Assembly: GCA_016719105.1 (NCBI GenBank)
Contig: JADKAQ010000008.1
Coordinates: forward strand, 310,001-374,000
Direction: 5' to 3'
DNA: 64,000 nucleotides
DNA from: Gemmatimonadota bacterium
Lineage (GTDB): Bacteria > Gemmatimonadota > Gemmatimonadetes > Gemmatimonadales > Gemmatimonadaceae
The notes beneath the pieces are model-generated. The model was not told the origin of the DNA, searched no databases, and saw only the letters and a list, made by a program, of their open reading frames with translations. Positions 44,172 to 54,975 of the stretch are shown one piece after another; position 1 is the stretch's first letter, and the number at the start of each line of letters is the position of its first letter. Both the position numbers and the translations under genes were made by a program.

Positions 44172-45971
44172 ATGACACAAGGGTCCTCCCTGACAGCGCG
44201 GTCCGAGCGCCTGTGGCTGCTGGGGGTTCTCCTGCTCGTGGTGGCGCTGCGTTTCATCGCCGCCGGCTCGGATCCCATGCCTGAGCTCGATGCAGGGTTC
44301 ATCTCCGACTCGGGGACCTGGTGGAAGAACCCCAAGCAGCACCTGCTCTGGGGACAGTGGTTCATGGATGACGGGAACTTCGGTATCCTGACCGCGCCGG
44401 CGCATGCGCTCGCGCAGCGTGCCGTCTTCGGGCTCTTCGGACTCGGCTACGCGCAGGGGTTCCTGCTGAGCGGCGTGAGCGGCGTCGTGTCGACCGTGTT
44501 GGTGTTCGGCCTGGTGCGTCGCGAGCACGACGCTGTTCCGGCACTGCTCGCCGCGGCCTTTGCCGGCATCGACGTCCTGATGCTCGCCTACGACCGCGCC
44601 GCGTATCCCGAGCCTTTCCAGCTCATGCTGATGCTCGCGGCGGTCGGCGCCGTGCTCGCGAGTCGCGGGCGAGCGTGGCTCGCGGCGCTTGGCGGAGTCG
44701 CCGTCGTCGCCGTGCTCTTGGCCAAGCCCCCCGGGCTCGTCCTTGCCCCGATCGCCGCCACGGCATGGCTCGCCCTCTGGATTGCCGATCGGGTGCGAGA
44801 GCCGTCCGCGGCCGCCCGCCGGCAGTTCCAATGGCGCGGCTTCGCCCTCTACACAGCGACAGCAGCGGTCCTGGTGGCGTTCGTGGGGCTGGTCTTCCTG
44901 CGCCCGTACGCGGCCGACGTCTGGCTGCACTTCCAGCAACAGATGTCGGACGGCCAAGCGCTCGGCGCGCGCGTCACCGATCGCGTCCTTCTCTTCGGCA
45001 CCCCGCTGGGTTTCCGCCTCAACAACTTCTTCCGCTACGAGTGGTACCTGCTCGTGGCGGCGGGGGCGTTCGGCGCCGCGCGCATCGCCCGTGTGATCCG
45101 TCGCCGCGTCACCGCCGTCGAGGTCGCCGCCTGGCTCTGGGTGCTCCTCGGGCTCGGGGTCATGGGGCTGCAGAGCTATCAGCAGGATCGCCGCTTCCTC
45201 TTCCTCGTGCCGCCGCTCGCCATGCTCAGCGCCATCGCGCTGGCGCACGCCGTCGAGCTCGGGGAGAGCGCCTGGCAGTCGCTACGTGCGCGCCGACTCG
45301 CCATGGGTGGTGCCGGTGCAGTCGTCGCGCTGGTGGTGCTGTACTATCTCATCCCGTTCGGCGCGTGGAAGATGATCGGCATCGGCGCGCGCCTTGGCCG
45401 CACGTGGAACTACGGCGAGGCGGGCGGGATCCTCCTCTCTGCGATGATCGTCGGCGCCGCGCTCCTCGCCGCCGTGTGGTCACCGACGGTTCGGCTGCGC
45501 GGGAACGCGACGCTGCAACGCGGCCTCGCAGCGGCCGCGTTAGGGATGGTCCTGCTGCGCGTGGTCCCCGAACTCCACACCCGCGGGCACGGCCTGCGCG
45601 ACATCTCGCGCGCCATCGATCGCATCAGCCGTGAGTGGCCCGCCGAGGATCGCGTGGCGGTGGGGTGGACGGCCGGGACAGTGACGCTCACGAGCCACGT
45701 GCTGCCGGCCAGCAATGAGGTGAAGGGGCCGCGCGCGTCGGAGCGCTTCCGGCCGCAGCTGGAGATCTACAGCACGTCGGGCAAGCCGCTGCAGCAGCGC
45801 AAGGTCTGGGCGGTTCCCGGCCGCCCCGCGAAGGTCGTCTGCGCGCAGTTGCCGGCGTGGAACGACGCGCGAGGAACGCCACGCCTCACCGTGCACATCC
45901 TGGTGGAGCCCGATCGCCTGGCCGCATGCCAGGCCGCGATGTCCGCCCGCATCCCACGAGTCCCGTCATGA
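44172..45971 (+). CDS. GT39-like (ArnT/PMT) membrane glycosyltransferase (599 aa)
   Basis: A polytopic protein with about 11-12 membrane segments. The first periplasmic loop carries acidic residues (MPELDAGFISDSGTWWKNP) where GT39/ArnT enzymes have their catalytic Asp/Glu, and a periplasmic C-terminal domain follows. These enzymes move sugars from polyprenyl-phosphate carriers to lipids or proteins. A GT2 enzyme of the polyprenyl-phosphate-sugar synthase type is encoded in the same operon and could supply the donor. Its stop overlaps the next start (ATGA). Confidence 0.75.
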   Translation: MTQGSSLTARSERLWLLGVLLLVVALRFIAAGSDPMPELDAGFISDSGTWWKNPKQHLLWGQWFMDDGNFGILTAPAHALAQRAVFGLFGLGYAQGFLLSGVSGVVSTVLVFGLVRREHDAVPALLAAAFAGIDVLMLAYDRAAYPEPFQLMLMLAAVGAVLASRGRAWLAALGGVAVVAVLLAKPPGLVLAPIAATAWLALWIADRVREPSAAARRQFQWRGFALYTATAAVLVAFVGLVFLRPYAADVWLHFQQQMSDGQALGARVTDRVLLFGTPLGFRLNNFFRYEWYLLVAAGAFGAARIARVIRRRVTAVEVAAWLWVLLGLGVMGLQSYQQDRRFLFLVPPLAMLSAIALAHAVELGESAWQSLRARRLAMGGAGAVVALVVLYYLIPFGAWKMIGIGARLGRTWNYGEAGGILLSAMIVGAALLAAVWSPTVRLRGNATLQRGLAAAALGMVLLRVVPELHTRGHGLRDISRAIDRISREWPAEDRVAVGWTAGTVTLTSHVLPASNEVKGPRASERFRPQLEIYSTSGKPLQQRKVWAVPGRPAKVVCAQLPAWNDARGTPRLTVHILVEPDRLAACQAAMSARIPRVPS

Positions 45972-46662
45972 CCGTCACGACCAAGTCCGAGGTCCAGCGA
46001 GAGCTGGCCGCCTGGAACGATGCGATGTACAGCAAGCACCCGACCCCTACGGGTCCGGGATCGCCGGTGCCATCTCCGCGGCCCGGGTGCGAACGGTGAT
46101 GCGGTTGGCGCAGGTGCAACCGCGGGACTCGGTCCTCGAGCTCGGATGCGAGAGCGGCCACCTGCTGGTGCAAGTCCCCGAGTGCGCCCGCCGCGTGGGA
46201 GCCGACATCTCGGAGGCGGCACTCACGGACGCGCGCGCCATGGCGGCCCGCGTTGGTGCGGTCCGTACGGAGTTCATGCAGGTGGACGCGCTCAAGCCGC
46301 TGCCGTTCGCGCCCGGTGAGTTCGACGTGATCATCATCTCGGAGATGCTCGAGCACGTGGATGATCCTCGCGCGGTGCTGCAGCAGGTGCACGCGATCTG
46401 TACCCCGGCGACCCGACTCGTGATCACCGTCCCGAACGAGCGCCCCAAGCTGGTCATCAAGGATGTCCTGCGCGCGCTGCGCCTTTTCGACCTCCTGTTC
46501 CCGGGAATCGAGGAAGGGCAGAGCGAGTGGCACCTGCAGCAGTTCTCCAAGCCGCTCATCCGGCAGACGGTCGCAGGGTTGTACGAGGTGCGGCAGCTCG
46601 TGAGCGTGTGGGGGTGTCACTACGCCGCGTTGCTCTCCCGGTCACCCGCGGAGGGACGATGA
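45968..46662 (+). CDS. SAM-dependent methyltransferase, reading frame broken near 46047
   Basis: The coupled start at 45968 (ATGA overlap) gives MTVTTKSEVQRELAAWNDA, then the frame breaks after about 26 codons at a CCCC run (46044-46047). Continuation is in another frame: PYGSGIAGAISAARVRTVMRL, then VLELGCESGHLLVQVPEC (SAM motif I), IIISEMLEHVDDPRAVL and the C-terminal part. One extra C in the run would restore a single frame. The segment 46087-46662 is open by itself (191 aa). This is a class I methyltransferase, probably acting on a glycan or lipid in this operon. Either a sequencing error or a real mutation. Confidence 0.7.
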
Positions 46663-47393
46663 CGTCGGGGACGACCGTGCCGGTCAGCGTGGTGATGCCG
46701 GCATACAACGAGGCCGATGGCATCCGGGTCGCGGTGGAGGCCGCGCAGAAGCACGTGCTCGATCGACTCCCCGGCGCCGAGTTGGTCGTCGTGAATGACG
46801 GCTCACGCGACCATACGGGGAGCATCCTCGACCAGATTGCAGCTGCCGACCCTCGCGTGCGGGTCCTGCACACGCTCAACGGCGGGCACGGGACGGCACT
46901 CATGCGCGGCCTGGCGCAGGCGCATGGCGACTACGTCTTCCTCGTCGACAGCGACGACCAGATCCCGCTCGACGCCTTCTGGACGCTGTGGACGCGGGCG
47001 CACGCGGGGAGCGGCCCCCCGCTCGACGGCGTCTTCGGGATCCGGCGCGTGCGCCACGACGCACAGTTCCGGAAGGTGCTCACCCGCATCATCGGTGTCT
47101 GCCTCACGCTCCTGTTCGGGACGAGCATTCGCGACGCCAACGTCCCGTTCAAGCTCGTCCGCCGAAGGATCTGGGAGGACGCCAGGCGCTACATCCCCGA
47201 TGGGACGCTCGCGCCGTCGCTCTTTCTCGCCGTCTACATGAAGCGGGTGAACTGCTCGATTGCCTTCCTCGACGTTGCACATCGCGATCGGGCGACCGGC
47301 ACGGTCTCCATCCGTCGATGGAAGCTGCTCAAGTTCTGCGCGACGGCCTTCCAGCAGCTGCTGGACTTCCGTCGCGCCCTCCCGCCCCGCTGA
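46659..47393 (+). CDS. GT2 family glycosyltransferase, DPM1-like (244 aa)
   Basis: GT-A fold with VSVVMPAYNEADGIRVAV, LVVVNDGSRDHTGSIL and VFLVDSDDQIPLDAFW (DxD-type motif). The size and motifs match polyprenyl-phosphate sugar synthases (dolichol-phosphate mannose synthase-like) without C-terminal membrane helices. It may charge a lipid carrier with a sugar for the GT39 enzyme two genes upstream. It overlaps the methyltransferase stop by ATGA. Confidence 0.82.
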   Translation: MTSGTTVPVSVVMPAYNEADGIRVAVEAAQKHVLDRLPGAELVVVNDGSRDHTGSILDQIAAADPRVRVLHTLNGGHGTALMRGLAQAHGDYVFLVDSDDQIPLDAFWTLWTRAHAGSGPPLDGVFGIRRVRHDAQFRKVLTRIIGVCLTLLFGTSIRDANVPFKLVRRRIWEDARRYIPDGTLAPSLFLAVYMKRVNCSIAFLDVAHRDRATGTVSIRRWKLLKFCATAFQQLLDFRRALPPR

Positions 47394-47413
47394 CCTCGTC
47401 GCCAACCCACCGC

Positions 47414-48793
47414 ATGCGCATTCTCGTAGTCGGCGCTGGGCCTACGGGGCTCTCCGCGGCTTGGCGCCTCGCCGAGCGCGGACACGACAACTGGCTCCTG
47501 GTCGAAGGGGACGACCACCCCGGCGGCCTCGCCACGTCCATCCGGGACGACGCGGGGTTCACGTGGGACCTCGGCGGACACGTCCTCTTCTCGCACTACC
47601 GCTACTTCGACGCCTTGATGAACACGGCGCTCGGCGACGCGTGGATCGAGCACCAGCGCGAGGCGTGGGTTTGGATGCGCGAGCGGTGGGTCCCCTATCC
47701 GTTCCAAAACAACATCTGGCGCCTCCCCCCCGACGACCTCCTGCGCTGCCTCGTGGGATTGGTCGCCCTGCAGCAGCGCGAGGCCACCACCAGTCCGCCG
47801 GCCCACTTCGCCGAATGGCTGCAGCGCGCGTTTGGGGATGGCTTGTGCGACGTGTTCATGTACCCGTACAACCGCAAGGTGTGGGCGTACACGCCCGACA
47901 AGATGGGGGTGGGCTGGATGGGGGAGCGCGTGGCCACCGTCGACTTCGTCCGTATCCTTGGCAACCTCGTGAACCAGCGCGACGAGGTGAGCTGGGGACC
48001 GAACGCCACCTTCCGCTTCCCGAAGTTTGGGGGCACCGGGGCCATCTGGGACGCGCTGGCCGCACGGTTGCCGGCCGGCAAGTTGTCGCTGGGTCGGCGG
48101 CTCGTGCGCGTGGATTCCGCAGCCCGCGTGGCGCACTTCTCCGACGGCACGAGCGAGCGCTACGACCGCCTCCTCTCGTCCATCCCGCTGCAGCAGCTCC
48201 TGCGCCTCCTCTCCGATCGCCCGGAGCTCACGGCGCGCGCCGGCGAGTTCGTCTACTCATCCAGCCATGTCGTGGGCGTGGGCTTCACTGGCCAGGCGCC
48301 CAGCAGCCTCGCGACCAAGTGCTGGATGTACTTCCCCGAACCGGAGACCCCGTTCTACCGGGTGACCGTCTTCAGCAACTACTCGCCGCACAACGTGGCG
48401 CTCCCCGGGACGCAGTGGTCGCTCATGGCCGAGGTGAGCGAGTCACCGGACAAGCCGGTCGACCTCGCGCGCGTCGTCGACGAGACCGTCGCCGGCTTCA
48501 AGCGCGTCGGCTTCATCGACGACACCACCGAGATCGTGACGACCTGGCATCGCCGAATGGAGTACGGCTACCCGACCCCGTGGCTGCTCCGGGACGAGGT
48601 GCTCGACGCAGTGCTCCCCGCGCTGGAAGCGTGTGGCATCTACAGCCGCGGGCGATTCGGCGCGTGGAAGTACGAAGTCTCCAACCAGGATCACTCGGCG
48701 ATGCAGGGGGTCGAGGCCATCGATCACTTCCTGGCCGGGATCCCCGAGACGACCGTACACGGCACCATGGGGAGGGAACCCCCGCCGCTGTGA
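47414..48793 (+). CDS. FAD-dependent oxidoreductase, UDP-galactopyranose mutase-like (459 aa)
   Basis: RILVVGAGPTGLSAAWRLAERG (residues 2-22) is a Rossmann FAD motif, followed by EGDDHPGGLATSI and DLGGHVLFSHYRYFD, as in amine-oxidase/protoporphyrinogen-oxidase and UDP-galactopyranose-mutase-like proteins of polysaccharide loci. The C-terminus reads GIYSRGRFGAWKYEVSNQDHSAMQG, a segment common in the latter group. The substrate is not known; context suggests a nucleotide- or lipid-linked sugar. Starts 20 bases after the GT2 stop and ends the operon. Confidence 0.75.
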   Translation: MRILVVGAGPTGLSAAWRLAERGHDNWLLVEGDDHPGGLATSIRDDAGFTWDLGGHVLFSHYRYFDALMNTALGDAWIEHQREAWVWMRERWVPYPFQNNIWRLPPDDLLRCLVGLVALQQREATTSPPAHFAEWLQRAFGDGLCDVFMYPYNRKVWAYTPDKMGVGWMGERVATVDFVRILGNLVNQRDEVSWGPNATFRFPKFGGTGAIWDALAARLPAGKLSLGRRLVRVDSAARVAHFSDGTSERYDRLLSSIPLQQLLRLLSDRPELTARAGEFVYSSSHVVGVGFTGQAPSSLATKCWMYFPEPETPFYRVTVFSNYSPHNVALPGTQWSLMAEVSESPDKPVDLARVVDETVAGFKRVGFIDDTTEIVTTWHRRMEYGYPTPWLLRDEVLDAVLPALEACGIYSRGRFGAWKYEVSNQDHSAMQGVEAIDHFLAGIPETTVHGTMGREPPPL

Positions 48794-48830
48794 CGAGGCG
48801 CCGGCGCGCGTTGCACCTGACGCCTGGACG

Positions 48831-50918
48831 TCACCCCGCCGCGGCGGCGCCCCCGGTCGTTGCCTCGGGAGCTCCCCTTCCGCGGTACCAGTACGCCACG
48901 CCAAGCAGGAAGACACCGGCCAGCATGTAGCCGCCCACGCGCCATCCGATCGAGAGCGCTGAGGTCTCCATCATCGCCTTGAAGGCGGCGAAGACGGCGA
49001 GCGCGAGTCCAACTTGCCGCAGAAGGGGGATCGCCCGCCAGCGCCCGATGCCGATCGCCAGCACCCCGCTCACCGCGTAGTAGGCCACCAGCAGGAAGGT
49101 GGAGACGTCGAGCGAGACGGTGCGCGAGAGCTCGACGTGAATCCAGAGGAAGGTGACCACGCCGCCGAGGATGCGCGCCATGCTGCGGCGCGTGTCGAAC
49201 ATCATCTCGTCCCCCTCCAGTCCCAGGCGTGCCCAGTTCCAGGAGAAGACGAACCACGCGGCGCACACCACCAGCGCCACCCCCGATTCCGGCGTCAGGA
49301 AGGGGCGGGTCAGCCATCGCTCGCGATCGTCGAGGAGGGCAAAGGCGATGATGGTGGCGACCGCGAGCCACCCCATCGCCGCCAGCGCGACCTGACGCAG
49401 CGTCGTGCGTCGCATGACGACCGAGGCCGCCGCCGCGTAGGCTGCGAGCGCCATGACCTGCGTGCGGTCCTCTCCCTTGAGGAGCAGGGCGATGGCCGCC
49501 CCTCCCAATGCCGTCGCGGTGAAGCCGTGCCAGCCGCGCGCACGGTCGCGGTTGGCCCACGCGGCCGCCGCACTCCCGATCGTCCACAGCAGCGTCACCG
49601 TGCCCATCGTGCGCGACGACGACCACATCAACTCGCCGATCGCGACCGTGAGGGTCGCAACCGGAAGCGCAAAGCCTACGAGGAAGCCCATCAGGCGTCC
49701 CGCGCCCCCTCCCGTGACGGTGAGAAACCCCGTGATCGCCACGAGCGCCGCCAGGGGCTGTCGAATCGCGAGTAACGACGGCGACTGCGACATGTTGGCG
49801 ATCGCCCCGACGGCCGCGACGAGCGCCGTGATCGCGACGCGTTCGCGCGCCTTCCCCTTGACCAGGAGGATCGACAGCCACGCGACGGCGATGGCGAACG
49901 TGGCGGGCGCCGAGGCCTGGACCCAGTCCTGCGCGCCGCCAAGCTGGCCGCTCGCTGCGGCGGTGTAGGCCGCCACGCCCAGCCCGAGGACGAACGGAGT
50001 CTTGCCCCAGGCACGATCGCGCATGGCGCGCATGCCGGCACCGAGCACCAGCGCACCGTAGAGCAGGAGGAGCACGGCGTCGCCGGTATCGGACGAGGTG
50101 ACGAACGGCGCCAGCAGCGCGCCGCCGAATCCCACGTTGAAGAGCGACTGATCCTCGTCGTGCAGGGCCAGCATGGACAGCCCGGCCGACGCCGCGGTCG
50201 CCACCGCGAGGGCCAGCGCGCCGGGCACCAGGTGCAGGAGCGGCCCGGCGCCCCAACACACGACGTGCAGAATAGCCAGCGACAACGCCAGGAGCATGCT
50301 TCCGAAGCGGGGCGAATCGCCGCGCCGCAGGCGCCACCCGATCGCCGCGACGACACCCGCCGCCAGCGCGCCGAGGGCAACGCGCAGCTCCGGGCCAATC
50401 ATCCCGTTCTTGATCGCCCAGCCGATGAAGGCGCCGACCCCCATGAGGATCGTGAAGGCGGCCAAGGCGAGCGTTCCGTATCGCCCGACCAGCGCCTCGA
50501 GGTTCTCGCGCTGGAAGCGGCCGGGGTGCGGGCGCCATGATGCAGCTGACGGAGTCGCCCCCGCGGCCGCCCGGGCATCACGGGTGTCGCCCGCATCGCC
50601 ACGGCCACGATCCCCCGCGCTCGCGCTCGCCCCCGCCGTCGTCGCGGCTGTCGCGATTCGACGGAGTTCGTCGGAGACATACGGCTCGGCTCGTCCCGCA
50701 CCTGCGCCGGGAGGCACGTCCAGCGTCGGCACCGCCGAGGGTGACGGCATCGACGGGAACGGCACCGATGGGAGCGCCGCCCCGTCGTCCGACCGCTCCG
50801 TCGCGTCAGCCCGCCCCCCGCCACGCGACGTGCGCACCTCCGCGCGGAGCGCCACCAGCTCCTTCGTCAGGCGGGCCACCGCAACTTCGAGCGCGTCGAG
50901 GCGTGAAGAGTCGGACAT
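48831..50918 (-). CDS. DUF2339 polytopic membrane protein (695 aa)
   Basis: A short coiled-coil N-terminus (MSDSSRLDALEVAVARLTKEL) and a Gly/Ala/Pro-rich linker (to about residue 130) are followed by more than 20 closely spaced membrane segments. This is the architecture of DUF2339 proteins, whose function is unknown. Characteristic sequence includes NLEALVGRYGTLALAAFTILMG-type entry helices. It ends 37 bases from the convergent FAD oxidoreductase. It is probably monocistronic; ahcY lies on the same strand 171 bases upstream. Confidence 0.82.
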   Translation of the reverse strand: MSDSSRLDALEVAVARLTKELVALRAEVRTSRGGGRADATERSDDGAALPSVPFPSMPSPSAVPTLDVPPGAGAGRAEPYVSDELRRIATAATTAGASASAGDRGRGDAGDTRDARAAAGATPSAASWRPHPGRFQRENLEALVGRYGTLALAAFTILMGVGAFIGWAIKNGMIGPELRVALGALAAGVVAAIGWRLRRGDSPRFGSMLLALSLAILHVVCWGAGPLLHLVPGALALAVATAASAGLSMLALHDEDQSLFNVGFGGALLAPFVTSSDTGDAVLLLLYGALVLGAGMRAMRDRAWGKTPFVLGLGVAAYTAAASGQLGGAQDWVQASAPATFAIAVAWLSILLVKGKARERVAITALVAAVGAIANMSQSPSLLAIRQPLAALVAITGFLTVTGGGAGRLMGFLVGFALPVATLTVAIGELMWSSSRTMGTVTLLWTIGSAAAAWANRDRARGWHGFTATALGGAAIALLLKGEDRTQVMALAAYAAAASVVMRRTTLRQVALAAMGWLAVATIIAFALLDDRERWLTRPFLTPESGVALVVCAAWFVFSWNWARLGLEGDEMMFDTRRSMARILGGVVTFLWIHVELSRTVSLDVSTFLLVAYYAVSGVLAIGIGRWRAIPLLRQVGLALAVFAAFKAMMETSALSIGWRVGGYMLAGVFLLGVAYWYRGRGAPEATTGGAAAAG

Positions 50919-51089
50919 GTGGTGAGGACGAGGGGACGTTCAGTTTGCACCGCAGGGCTCGCGCGCACCAGCCGCGGAGGACGCCGTGCGGCGCGCTTCA
51001 CCGGAGACGGGGTCACGGGACACGAAGCGAGGGTGAAGGCGCCACGCGTGCGCCTCCACCCCCCGTTGCGTCTTTCCGACTACCGTGTG

Positions 51090-52571
<1,482 letters not shown>

Positions 52572-52686
52572 CATACCTCCAGTAGGCGGGAAGACAAAGG
52601 ACTGCGAGGACTGACTGGGGGCGCGAGTGGAAGGGGTGCGGTCGATCACACCTTCCGCCCGGCCTTTGACTAACAATCTGAAGCGT

Positions 52687-53649
52687 TCATGTGGTGACCG
52701 CCGGTGGTCGGGGCTTGCGGCCGCTCGCGGAGAACAGGGCGGGGCCGCGGGATGACTGGTCGGGGGGGAGTGCGGTGTAGCGAACGTCGGAAAGTCCTGC
52801 GGCGAGCAACCACTCGCGCACCTGCGCGTCGGCGAAGCCGCGCCAGACGTGCCCCATGCGCTGCGGCAGGTCGTCGCGCTCGTGGGGCATCATGTCGAGG
52901 ACGACCAGGCGACCGCCGGGTCGCAGCACGCGTACCGCTTCACCGATCGCGCGGGCGGGGTCGGGGACGTAGTGCAGCACGAGCGAGAGCGTAGCCAGGT
53001 CGAGCGAACCATCGGCGAGCGGGAGCTGCTCGAGGTCGCCCAGGTGCAGATCGACGTTCGACGCGTCGCGCACCCGGTCTCGGGCGGCGGCGAGCATCTC
53101 CGACGAACCGTCGACCGCCACCACACGCTTCACGTGCGGCGCCATCAGCGCGGTCAGGTGTCCGGTCCCGCACCCCAGGTCCCCGACTTCCCACTGGGGA
53201 TCGAGCAAGGAGAGGACGAGCTGGAGGTCCAACCGATCGCCGAACAGTTCGGTTCGCACCGACTCCCACTCCCCTGCCACGGATGCGAAGAACTCGCGCG
53301 CCCGCGACCGTCGCCCCGACAGGACCGCCCCTTCACGCGCTCGATCCTGTTCCGCCATCGGGGTGGCGAGGACGCTGTCGCGCACCACCGCCCACAGGCG
53401 CTCGGCCCACTCATCCGGCGTCGACGTGATCCTATAGAAGCGACTTGTCCCCTCGGCCCGGCTCTCGACCCACCGTTCATCACCCAGGACCTTGAGGTGC
53501 CGCGAGACGGTGGACTGCGGAAGTTGAAGCACAGCACAGAGTTCGGTGACCGTCATCTCGTGACGCTCGAGCACGAGCAACAGACGGCTCCTGGTGGAGT
53601 CGGCGAGTGTGCTGAGGTGGTCGAGCGTCGCAGGAGCAGCCATATACAT
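52687..53649 (-). CDS. ArsR-family regulator fused to a SAM methyltransferase (320 aa)
   Basis: Residues 8-90 form an ArsR winged helix (TRSRLLLVLERHEMTVTELC, LPQSTVSRHLKVLGDERWVE), and residues 115-310 a class I methyltransferase (VGDLGCGTGHLTALM near 156-170, DLEQLPLADGSLDL, EAVRVLRPGGRLVVLDMMP). No metal-binding Cys cluster of classical ArsR proteins is seen. The position upstream of ahcY recalls SahR-type regulation of SAM recycling, with the methyltransferase domain a plausible SAM/SAH sensor; this is inference. Two ATGs (53649, 53643) are possible. Confidence 0.85.
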   Translation of the reverse strand: MYMAAPATLDHLSTLADSTRSRLLLVLERHEMTVTELCAVLQLPQSTVSRHLKVLGDERWVESRAEGTSRFYRITSTPDEWAERLWAVVRDSVLATPMAEQDRAREGAVLSGRRSRAREFFASVAGEWESVRTELFGDRLDLQLVLSLLDPQWEVGDLGCGTGHLTALMAPHVKRVVAVDGSSEMLAAARDRVRDASNVDLHLGDLEQLPLADGSLDLATLSLVLHYVPDPARAIGEAVRVLRPGGRLVVLDMMPHERDDLPQRMGHVWRGFADAQVREWLLAAGLSDVRYTALPPDQSSRGPALFSASGRKPRPPAVTT

Positions 53650-53686
53650 CCGTAAAGCCGGATGGAAGGCTAAAAGTTTCAGCCTT
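53647..53686. promoter_or_regulatory. Two inverted repeats at the ArsR-methyltransferase start
   Basis: CATCCG (53647-53652) and CGGATG (53659-53664) form one inverted repeat overlapping the start codon. AAGGCT (53666-53671) and AGCCTT (53681-53686) form a second one with an AT-rich spacer. Their place suggests operators for autoregulation by the ArsR-type protein. Confidence 0.45.
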
Positions 53687-53888
53687 TCGGGTCAAGGGCT
53701 CGGCGTCCTCGCCTCCGGTCCAGCGCCAGCCGCTGCGTCACACCCGAGCGACTTCGGGGGATGCCCTCTTTCAGCGCCGGGCGCTGGGCAGGAGAATTGG
53801 GCCGCGGTTCACGTTTCAGCACGCGGCGACCGATGCGCGACGGTCGGGCCAAGACTCTTCCCCGCGCACCGATAACCCGGAGGGAGAT

Positions 53889-54224
53889 ATGGCAGCCAAG
53901 TTCGAGGTGAAGACCACCGCTGACGACCGCTTCATGTTCAATCTGAAGGCCGCCAACGGGCAGGTGATCCTGACGAGCCAGACCTACGCCACACGGCAGG
54001 GCGCCCTGGAGGGCATCGACTCGGTGCGTCGTCACGCCGCCGAGAACTCCAACTTCGACCGACGAATGGGATCGGACGGCTCACCGTATTTCGTGATGGT
54101 GGCCAACAACGCCGTGGAGATCGGTCGCAGCGAGATGTACTCATCGTCAGCCGCGGTGGAGAACGGCATCGCGTCGGTCAAGGCGAACGCCCCCGACGCC
54201 GAGGTGGCGGACGCGAACGCCTGA
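53889..54224 (+). CDS. DUF1508 (YegP-like) protein (111 aa)
   Basis: Two tandem DUF1508 repeats of about 50 residues: FEVKTTADDRFMFNLKAANG with VILTSQTYATRQGALEGIDS, and SPYFVMVANNAVEIGRSEM with YSSSAAVENGIASVKANA. The fold is a small alpha/beta domain found in many bacteria, and its function is unknown. A strong GGAGGGAG precedes the ATG. It is not obviously linked to the neighbouring genes. Confidence 0.88.
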   Translation: MAAKFEVKTTADDRFMFNLKAANGQVILTSQTYATRQGALEGIDSVRRHAAENSNFDRRMGSDGSPYFVMVANNAVEIGRSEMYSSSAAVENGIASVKANAPDAEVADANA

Positions 54225-54276
54225 CGCGCTTCGGCTGGGTGGACCGAGAGGAAGACGGAAGTAGGTTTCCACCCGT

Positions 54277-54313
54277 CTTCCCGTCTTCCCGTCTTCCCGT
54301 CTTCCCGTCTTCC
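54277..54313 (+). repeat. CTTCCCGT leader array (hemJ)
   Basis: Four exact 8-base CTTCCCGT units plus a partial fifth end 9 bases before the hemJ ATG. It is an 8-base variant of the CTCCCGT arrays, again in sense orientation. Confidence 0.85.
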
Positions 54314-54322
54314 AGGTCCTGA

Positions 54323-54892
54323 ATGCTGTATCTCTGGGTCAAGGTCTTCCACATCGTCTTCATGGTCAGCTGGATGGCCGGGCTCTTCTATCTCCCGCGC
54401 CTCTTCGTCTACCACGCGGAATCGCTGACCACGCCGGAGCCCGGACGATCGATTCTGGGGAAGCAGTTCAGCCACATGGAACGGCGGCTGTACGCGATCA
54501 TCATGCAGCCGGCGATGGTCCTGACGTGGGCGACCGGAGCCGGGATGCTGCTGCTCATCCCCGCCTACCTGCGCGAGTCCTGGCTCTGGCTCAAGGTCTT
54601 CCTGATCGTCCTGCTGACGGTCTACCACTTTTTCTGCCAGCAGACGATTGCACGCTTCGAGCTCGGGACGGTGTCGCGGAGCGGCGAGTGGTACCGGGTC
54701 TTCAACGAGGGACCGACGGTGGTCCTCGTCCTGGCCGCCGCCCTGGTGCTTTTCAAGGGGGTCATCAAGCTCTCGGCGTTAGGCGTGTTGTTGGCCTGCA
54801 CCTTGCTCGTCATTGTGGTGGGATTCCGTGCGTACGCGGCGTTCCGGCGCCGGCGCGGTGAGATGGTGGACTCCGCCCAGGGCGCCGGCTGA
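54323..54892 (+). CDS. hemJ: Protoporphyrinogen oxidase HemJ (189 aa)
   Basis: Five or so membrane segments with HemJ/UPF0093 signatures: MLYLWVKVFHIVFMVSWMAG (with His10, the conserved haem ligand), GLFYLPRLFVYHAE, WATGAGMLLLIPAYL and LWLKVFLIVLLTVYHFFC (conserved Lys). HemJ oxidises protoporphyrinogen IX to protoporphyrin IX in haem synthesis in bacteria lacking HemG or HemY. No other haem gene is nearby. The conventional ribosome binding site is replaced by the CTTCCCGT array, with a weak AGG close to the ATG. Confidence 0.9.
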   Translation: MLYLWVKVFHIVFMVSWMAGLFYLPRLFVYHAESLTTPEPGRSILGKQFSHMERRLYAIIMQPAMVLTWATGAGMLLLIPAYLRESWLWLKVFLIVLLTVYHFFCQQTIARFELGTVSRSGEWYRVFNEGPTVVLVLAAALVLFKGVIKLSALGVLLACTLLVIVVGFRAYAAFRRRRGEMVDSAQGAG

Positions 54893-54975
54893 GCCGGTTC
54901 GCGCTCCCCGACCGCCAGCACACGGCGGTCGCCTGCGTTCGCCACAATCGTCCGTCCCCATCACACCACCGAACC

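Noticed and set aside
52572..52686. SAH or SAM riboswitch upstream of ahcY
   Set aside because: Only a weak GGAAGG/CCTTCC stem is visible. Conserved core sequences of the known SAH and SAM riboswitches are not found.
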